NCBI GenBank assembly: GCA_039819115.1
Contig: JBCBST010000112.1
Coordinates: 1-10,564, forward strand
DNA: 10,564 bases
Reading direction: 5' to 3'
DNA from: JBCBST01 sp039819115
Lineage (GTDB): Bacteria; Bacteroidota; Rhodothermia; Balneolales; Balneolaceae
In this document: positions 6,178-10,564 of the stretch, in pieces
How the letters are laid out: the number at the start of each line of letters is the position of its first letter
How positions within the stretch are numbered: the first letter of the stretch is position 1
The notes under the pieces: model-generated
What the model was told of the DNA's origin: nothing
The model's input: only the letters and a program-made list of their open reading frames with translations
Database searches by the model: none
Translations under genes and position numbers: made by a program

Positions 6178-6755
6178 TGAAAACGGTACAAAAACAATTA
6201 ACCGTGTTCTTCTTATTGATGATCATGCTTTCGGCAACGGCTAAAGCTCAATTCGAAGAACCGGATATCGTAAAAATTGAAGCGGATGAACGCGTAAAAT
6301 TCCAGGAACAATTCTCGTCGATCAAATGGACGGGACAGGGATTCAATTACAATAGTCTGGATCGAATACCGGCCATTGAAATCCGCGCCAAGCTGCAAAG
6401 TGTTTATGGAAAACCAACTCAGGTTTTGGAGGATGTGGCTGCTTCGGGCAAATTCAGAGATGGGAAGGCCATTCAATTCGAATATTGGTTTATCATTGAT
6501 GGTAGTATACCCATGATGGTGTTGGATCTGGATGGACCGTTCAGCAATGGATTGGTTTACGTGGGAGCAAGCAGATTTATCGACCGGATGCCAGGAGTTA
6601 AGCGTAGTTTCACCCGTACCGTAACCGAAGCCGATCCCAAACCGTACAGCGACTTTTATTTCTCGCCAGAACGACAACAATGGTACGAAGTAAGTTACGA
6701 TGGTAAAAACTACACGAAGAAGGAAATTGACCAGCCTTCACATATCAATTTTTAA
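6177..6755 (+). CDS. Unrecognised secreted protein between lepA and lepB
   Basis: Encodes 192 residues from a GTG that overlaps the lepA stop (TAGTG, 1 nt), so it is probably translationally coupled. A classical signal peptide is visible: MKTVQKQ, a hydrophobic core (8-19), then ATAKA-Q with predicted cleavage after A24. The mature part (about 168 residues) is mixed alpha/beta with many aromatics, including EYWFIIDGSIPMMVLDLDGP, GLVYVGASRFIDRMPG, DFYFSPERQQWYEVSYDGK. I recognise no family or catalytic motif. The absence of a lipobox or membrane helix suggests a soluble periplasmic or exported product. The gene directly follows lepA and precedes the signal peptidase that would process it. The GTG start is supported by the basic N-terminus; the next in-frame ATG falls inside the hydrophobic core. 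Confidence 0.85.
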   Translation: MKTVQKQLTVFFLLMIMLSATAKAQFEEPDIVKIEADERVKFQEQFSSIKWTGQGFNYNSLDRIPAIEIRAKLQSVYGKPTQVLEDVAASGKFRDGKAIQFEYWFIIDGSIPMMVLDLDGPFSNGLVYVGASRFIDRMPGVKRSFTRTVTEADPKPYSDFYFSPERQQWYEVSYDGKNYTKKEIDQPSHINF

Positions 6756-6771
6756 TTAAGGCTTAAAACAA

Positions 6772-7860
6772 TTGGCAACCGAACGAAAGAAAGAGGATAA
6801 GGGCTGGACCGGGAAGCTCAAGGAAGAAGACGAGAAAGCTAAGTCATGGCTTCGGGAATGGATTGACGCTATTGTATTTGCATTTATTGCAGCATCGATT
6901 TTGCGCACACTGGTATTTGGTTCTTATGTAATTCCTACCGGATCTATGGAGAAGAGTTTGATGGTGGGGGATTTTCTGATTGTATCAAATCTGCATTATG
7001 GTCCGCGAACGCCCATGTCGATCTGTGTTCCGTTTACCGACTGGTGTGTTCCAGGTGTAAAGCTTCCATGGGCACGTATTCCCGGATTCTCAGAGATTAA
7101 ACGAAATGATGCCATTGTTTTTAATGTGCCCTTTGAAGTAAAACCCATTTCTTCGAAAACCAACTACATTAAACGTGCCGTAGGGATGCCGGGGGATACG
7201 CTTCAGATCAGAAAGAATCTGGTATACATTAACGGGCAACAGGAAGAATGGCCTTCTGCCGGGGTTCAGCATAATTATACAATCAAAATGCAGGATCGAG
7301 TTCGCCTGAGTGATGCAAAAATGGAGGCCACCGGTGGAGAATTGGTTCAGTTTCAGGGAAACGACACCTACATCGTGAATATGTCGCCCGAGGTGGCAGA
7401 GGTAGTGGGCTCCTGGAATGAAACAGACACATTGTATATGAATGCCTATGACCCTGATGTGGTGATTCCGGGCTATTCAAACGGTCGTTTTACATTTGCA
7501 CGGGCTTTTAAAAATCATCACAATATCGGACCGGTCGCCATACCGTATGAAGGAATGGAAATAGAATTAACTTCGGCTAACTGGTTTGTATACAAAGATT
7601 TGATCGAACGTTACGAACGGAATGAAATTCGCAGAGAAGGAAATACCTTTTTCATTAACGGAGAACAAACCAACACCTATACGGTACGACAGAACTATTA
7701 TTTTGGTATGGGTGATAATCGTGACAACAGCGAAGACAGCCGGTTTTGGGGATTTGTGCCCGAGGACCATATCATAGGAAAGGCTATTTTCGTGTGGTAC
7801 TCCAAAGACGGCTTCATTTTAAACCCTCGGTTCAACCGTATTTTCTCCATTGTGAAGTAA
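6772..7860 (+). CDS. lepB: Signal peptidase I
   Basis: Membrane serine protease that cuts signal peptides from exported proteins. It has 362 residues: a charged cytoplasmic N-terminus, one membrane helix (about 31-51), then the catalytic domain. The Ser-Lys dyad is S58 in PTGSM and K134 in YIKRAVGMPGD; the conserved GDNRDNS box is at 314-320, followed by DSRFWGFVP. About 170 residues separate the Lys and GDNRDNS boxes, longer than in E. coli LepB, so an extra segment is present (about 160-300). The start must be TTG 6772: an in-frame TAA lies at 6757-6759 and the next start-like codon is inside the helix. It sits 16 nt after the preceding gene, third in the lepA operon, a pairing also found in E. 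coli. Confidence 0.96.
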   Translation: MATERKKEDKGWTGKLKEEDEKAKSWLREWIDAIVFAFIAASILRTLVFGSYVIPTGSMEKSLMVGDFLIVSNLHYGPRTPMSICVPFTDWCVPGVKLPWARIPGFSEIKRNDAIVFNVPFEVKPISSKTNYIKRAVGMPGDTLQIRKNLVYINGQQEEWPSAGVQHNYTIKMQDRVRLSDAKMEATGGELVQFQGNDTYIVNMSPEVAEVVGSWNETDTLYMNAYDPDVVIPGYSNGRFTFARAFKNHHNIGPVAIPYEGMEIELTSANWFVYKDLIERYERNEIRREGNTFFINGEQTNTYTVRQNYYFGMGDNRDNSEDSRFWGFVPEDHIIGKAIFVWYSKDGFILNPRFNRIFSIVK

Positions 7861-7869
7861 GGTAAAGAG

Positions 7870-7897
7870 CGCGCCTGACTAATCTGTGTCGGGCGTG
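7870..7897 (+). terminator. Hairpin in the lepB-rlmN convergent gap, probable transcript end
   Basis: Arms 7870-7879 and 7888-7897 pair over 10 bp (core CGCCTGAC with GTCGGGCG) with an 8-nt loop. On the plus strand all positions pair, two of them as G-U; on the minus strand these become C-A mismatches, so it favours the lepB transcript. There is no U tract after it, so it is not a textbook intrinsic terminator. It fills most of the 39-nt gap between convergent genes. Confidence 0.5.
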
Positions 7898-7899
7898 GA

Positions 7900-8997
7900 T
7901 TAACCCGCTTTTGCGATCGTTTTTCCTTTTGGTGCTCCTTCGCGTATAGCTAACTGTCCACATCCGGCGTCAATATCGTCTCCACGGCTTCTGCGAACCG
8001 TTGCGCGTACCCCTTGTTTGTTAAGCTCTCTCATAAATACATCCAGTTGATGTTCCCGGGCTCGCTGAAGTTCAACTCCGGCTACATTATTGTACATGAT
8101 AGTGTTCACCTTGCTTGGTGCCCATTTTGCGATGGATGCCAGTTGGCGTGCATCGGCCTTGGAATCATTAAACCCATCAAACAATAAATACTCATAGGTA
8201 AGAGGACGCTCCAGTTTGCGGTAATAATACCGCACAGCTTCTTCCAGTTTTTCCAGATTCATGGAAGCATTGATGGGCATTATTTTATCCCGTTTATCGT
8301 CAGATGCAGCATGAAGGGATATCGCGAGATTAAACGGTTGTTCTTCCTCGGCTAATTGTTTGATTTGTTTGGTTAAACCTACTGTTGAAACGGTAATCCG
8401 GCGGGGGGAGAGTTCAACACTGAGCGGATCGGATATGATCGCGGCCGACTGTGTCACGGTTTTGTAGTTGTGCAGCGGTTCGCCCATACCCATGTACACG
8501 ATGTTGGTAATCTTTTTATGATATACCTGCATCGAAATCTCATTAATGTACTGTACCTGGTCGACGACTTCACCGTGTGTAAGATTTCGGAAAAACCCCA
8601 TTTTACCTGTTGCACAAAAAGCACATCCAAATACACATCCTACCTGTGAAGACACACAAACGGTGAGACGTTTAGCTACTCCATCCTCAAAAAAGTCGGG
8701 GATAAGGACTGCTTCAATTTTGTAATCTTTATCCTCGTCGTTCAGCTTAAACAAAAACTTGATGGTTCCGTCGAGAGAGGTTTGTTGCTGAACCGGTTCA
8801 ATCCTGGAGATGAAAGAGACTGCATCCAGTTTCTTTCTAAGCTCTTTGGAGAGGTTGGTCATTTCCTCAAAAGAAGATGCACCCTTTTGATACAACCACT
8901 GGAATATTTGATCCGTACGAAAACGCGGGAGCCCGAGTTCGTTGCAAAACTCCTGTAATTCGGTCTTAGTAAGTGCTTTGAGATCCGTTTTTGACAT
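7900..8997 (-). CDS. rlmN: Dual-specificity 23S rRNA A2503 / tRNA A37 C2-methyltransferase
   Basis: Radical SAM enzyme that methylates C2 of adenine 2503 in 23S rRNA and A37 of some tRNAs, tuning peptidyl-transferase-centre function and decoding accuracy. It has 365 residues, full length. The iron-sulfur motif CX3CX2C is C121-C125-C128 in GCVFGCAFCATG. The catalytic cysteine of the protein-RNA adduct is C346 in GDDIDAGCGQL. MGMGEPLHNY (the GEP motif), RRITVSTVG and NLAISLHAA are also typical. It is RlmN rather than Cfr on overall motif match; resistance by Cfr is not indicated. Convergent with lepB; ATG 8997 follows a -10-like box and a palindrome. Confidence 0.97.
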   Translation of the reverse strand: MSKTDLKALTKTELQEFCNELGLPRFRTDQIFQWLYQKGASSFEEMTNLSKELRKKLDAVSFISRIEPVQQQTSLDGTIKFLFKLNDEDKDYKIEAVLIPDFFEDGVAKRLTVCVSSQVGCVFGCAFCATGKMGFFRNLTHGEVVDQVQYINEISMQVYHKKITNIVYMGMGEPLHNYKTVTQSAAIISDPLSVELSPRRITVSTVGLTKQIKQLAEEEQPFNLAISLHAASDDKRDKIMPINASMNLEKLEEAVRYYYRKLERPLTYEYLLFDGFNDSKADARQLASIAKWAPSKVNTIMYNNVAGVELQRAREHQLDVFMRELNKQGVRATVRRSRGDDIDAGCGQLAIREGAPKGKTIAKAG

Positions 8998-9003
8998 AGC
9001 TGT

Positions 9004-9009
9004 AAGATA
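9004..9009 (-). promoter_or_regulatory. Candidate -10 element for rlmN (TATCTT)
   Basis: On the minus strand TATCTT lies 6 nt before the rlmN ATG, the same arrangement as at hisL. If real, transcription would start at or next to the ATG. The palindrome at 9014-9031 would then occupy the region just upstream of the -10. No -33 TTG was found at a good spacing. Confidence 0.25.
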
Positions 9010-9013
9010 CGGG

Positions 9014-9031
9014 AAAATGATCGATCATTTT
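9014..9031. repeat. Perfect 18-bp palindrome upstream of rlmN (possible operator)
   Basis: AAAATGATCGATCATTTT is a perfect inverted repeat with no spacer, 16 bp upstream of the rlmN ATG and directly 5' of its candidate -10 box. It is separate from the neighbouring terminator stem at 9041-9069. A spacer-free palindrome is a poor RNA hairpin (no loop) and a better fit to a dimeric DNA-binding protein site. No regulator is identified. Confidence 0.6.
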
Positions 9032-9035
9032 GATA

Positions 9036-9072
9036 ATAAAAAAGCCCAAACCGGGAGGATTTGAGCTTTCTT
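9036..9072 (-). terminator. Intrinsic terminator of the peroxiredoxin-like gene
   Basis: On the minus strand the stem AAAGCTCAAA pairs with TTTGGGCTTT (one G-U) around a 9-nt loop, and the 3' arm runs into TTTTTT. It lies about 27 nt after the stop of the gene at 9096-9722. On the plus strand the G-U becomes a C-A mismatch, so it is oriented for the minus strand. It insulates rlmN from the upstream gene. Confidence 0.85.
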
Positions 9073-9095
9073 TTAGCAGATTAAAGAGTCGGATT

Positions 9096-9722
9096 TTATT
9101 CCGCGAATACGGTAGCAGCAGATAGCAATATATCGCCGGGTACACGCTCTTTATAGTTCGGATTTACATAATTGAATTTAACTTTGCCGTCGCTCCCAAT
9201 AATGTATACTGCCGGGGCTGGAAGAAGGTGATGATCGTAACCGGAATCGGCTTCCAGGTCTAATCCCACGCTTTTGTATCGTTTAACGGTAGCATCATTC
9301 ACCTTATATGCAAGGCCAAAGGCTTTAGTAACGGCCATCGGTGAATCGGAAAGCAGGGTATAACTCAGTTCATTTTTAGCTACCGTTTCTTTCAATTTTT
9401 CAGGTCGGTCCGGGCTGATCGCAAACACCTGATATCCAAGCTCCGCTAGTTTGGTTTCGATGTCTTTGAGTTCAGCCAGATGACGGTTACAGTATGGACA
9501 CCATCCTCCGCGATAGAAAATGAGAACAGCAGGTCCTTTATTGGTGAGTTCGCTGAGAACAATCGAAGTTCCGTCAATAGACGTTAAGGCCCCTTCTGGT
9601 ATGGGTGAACTGATAAGCAGTGGCGATACCTGATCGGCTGAAGCTGGCGGCGTTTGAGCAGAGGCCGTAGCAGCAAAGGTTAATGTTAAAACAATGATTA
9701 GAGTAGTTATGTAGGATTTCAT
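9096..9722 (-). CDS. Secreted AhpC/TSA-family peroxiredoxin-like protein (CxxC redoxin)
   Basis: Encodes 208 residues. A signal peptide (MKSYITTLIIVLTLTFAATASAQ; cleavage probably after A22) targets it to the periplasm. The thioredoxin fold carries FYRGGWCPYCNRHLAEL, with C75 and C78 as a CxxC pair at the peroxidatic position, then VFAISPDRPEKL and a cis-Pro-type LPAPAVYII. This matches the peroxiredoxin-like (AhpC/TSA, bacterioferritin-comigratory-like) family, expected to reduce peroxides or disulfides in the cell envelope. Substrate and reductant cannot be told from sequence; a thiol-disulfide oxidoreductase role is the alternative. The gene starts 37 nt after the beta-barrel gene and ends before a clear terminator, so the two may be cotranscribed. 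Confidence 0.85.
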   Translation of the reverse strand: MKSYITTLIIVLTLTFAATASAQTPPASADQVSPLLISSPIPEGALTSIDGTSIVLSELTNKGPAVLIFYRGGWCPYCNRHLAELKDIETKLAELGYQVFAISPDRPEKLKETVAKNELSYTLLSDSPMAVTKAFGLAYKVNDATVKRYKSVGLDLEADSGYDHHLLPAPAVYIIGSDGKVKFNYVNPNYKERVPGDILLSAATVFAE

Positions 9723-9759
9723 AATGAATGTTTTTATGAGTCGGTAATAATAAGACAGT

Positions 9760-10564
9760 TTATAAACGAGGATTTACAATGTTATTGTAGATGGAACCGA
9801 ACTGTATTTCGATCCCAAATGATCCTCCAAAATCAAACGAAGTGGCCTGCTGGCTTACACCGGCTAAAATCTCTTCGGTAGTAAGATTCCCGGCTGGCAG
9901 AGAGATCTGATCACCAATAATGGAATATCTGCCAGAGAAAAAGACAGAGAAGTATTTAGAAACCCGGAGGTTAACCCGTGTATCGAACTCAAACCGGTTA
10001 AGACTCAGGTCATTAAGATATGCACCGCCTTCCAGCCCGGCACGAAAGCGTCCCCAGGGTTGCGTGAAATCGGCCGTAAGATCAAATTCTGGTCTCCAAA
10101 GGAACTCTTCTTCCTGCAGGAGCACGGTTATTTCCGAATAGTTAAAATAACTGGCTACAACCCCGACCCGGGCGGTTACTTCGCGTCGGGTAAACTCTCG
10201 ATAAGGAAACAGGCTATACTCAACAGATGGAGTGATACCGAGTTGAGTATCAATATTCAGGAAGGTATCGCTGCGGTACCGGGAGTAGAACCCTACCGAC
10301 CAATGATCGTTGATGCTCTTTGCAACAAGTCCCCAATAATTGCGGTTCGAACGATCGAAAAACTCCGTTACTTCTACTTCAACAGTATCTCCATTGATCA
10401 CTTGTTCTTCGGTCTGGTCAACAGCACGGCGGTTAAAGTTACCCCATACATTAAACACAATTTTCCATTCATCCGTGATACGACGTGCTGCTCCGTCTCC
10501 ATTTATATTGTATCTCCACTGACGCTCTTCGCCGCTAAAATTGGTTCCCATTCCCAGATCGAAC
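9760..10564 (-). CDS. Probable outer-membrane beta-barrel protein, C-terminal part (cut by window edge)
   Basis: At least 267 C-terminal residues are visible, and the frame stays open to the right edge (FDLG precedes the first internal Met at 10551), so the true start is outside the window. The sequence alternates polar and hydrophobic/aromatic residues in strand-length blocks, such as WKIVFNVWGNFNR, HWSVGFYSRYRSD, VTARVGVVASYFNYS, RFRAGLEGGAYLND and YFSVFFSGRYSIIG. These are split by charged, acidic loops, the pattern of a transmembrane beta-barrel. The end is FGIEIQFGSIYNNIVNPRL, without the usual terminal aromatic residue. No specific family recognised; DUF481-type or a generic porin-like protein are possibilities. 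Located just upstream of the peroxiredoxin-like gene. Confidence 0.7.
   Translation of the reverse strand, partial: FDLGMGTNFSGEERQWRYNINGDGAARRITDEWKIVFNVWGNFNRRAVDQTEEQVINGDTVEVEVTEFFDRSNRNYWGLVAKSINDHWSVGFYSRYRSDTFLNIDTQLGITPSVEYSLFPYREFTRREVTARVGVVASYFNYSEITVLLQEEEFLWRPEFDLTADFTQPWGRFRAGLEGGAYLNDLSLNRFEFDTRVNLRVSKYFSVFFSGRYSIIGDQISLPAGNLTTEEILAGVSQQATSFDFGGSFGIEIQFGSIYNNIVNPRL

Noticed and set aside
7900..8997. Possibility that the radical SAM gene is a Cfr-type resistance methyltransferase
   Set aside because: Motifs and length match RlmN (GDDIDAGCGQL, MGMGEPLHNY), and the context is housekeeping with no mobile element.

Overview
The window looks like ordinary chromosome from a member of the Bacteroidota/Balneolota side of the FCB group. 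My best guess is Balneolota, such as a Balneolaceae genus. This is inferred from gene content, the near absence of Shine-Dalgarno sequences, one promoter of the Bacteroidetes type (TTG-N21-TAnnTTTG), and a Y_Y_Y-domain sensor protein. GC content appears to be in the mid-40s percent. No mobile element, CRISPR array, tRNA or rRNA was seen.

Region 1 (1-2417, minus strand) is the start of a histidine biosynthesis operon, hisG-hisD-hisC, with hisC cut by the window edge. The genes are tightly packed: a 2-nt gap between hisG and hisD, and a 1-nt overlap between hisD and hisC. In front of hisG lies an unlisted 25-codon ORF with ten histidine codons. This is a his leader peptide (hisL), so the operon is very probably controlled by ribosome stalling at His codons. 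The leader RNA has no evident intrinsic terminator and is C-rich and G-poor, which raises the possibility of Rho-dependent attenuation.

Region 2 (2418-4268) holds an imperfect tandem 19-bp repeat and a divergent small gene resembling the YkoF/MTH1187 thiamine-binding family. It is followed by a membrane protein that looks like a worn-down hybrid-type sensor: about two propeller-like blades, a Y_Y_Y domain, one membrane helix and a histidine-kinase ATPase-like tail without the phospho-acceptor domain or the conserved Asn and Asp residues. That gene has the clearest promoter in the window and a hairpin in its 5' leader.

Region 3 (4375-7860, plus strand) is an apparent operon: lepA (ribosomal GTPase EF4), an unrecognised secreted protein overlapping lepA by 1 nt, and lepB (signal peptidase I, TTG start). 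The lepA-lepB pairing is known from E. coli; the gene in between is the unknown.

Region 4 (7900-10564, minus strand) is convergent to lepB. It contains rlmN (23S rRNA/tRNA adenine-C2 methyltransferase) with an 18-bp perfect palindrome just upstream, and an intrinsic terminator for the next gene upstream. That gene is a secreted peroxiredoxin-like protein, and beyond it is the C-terminal part of a probable outer-membrane beta-barrel protein. The most notable item in the window is the his leader peptide and its attenuator. I see no sign of a defence system or other accessory module.
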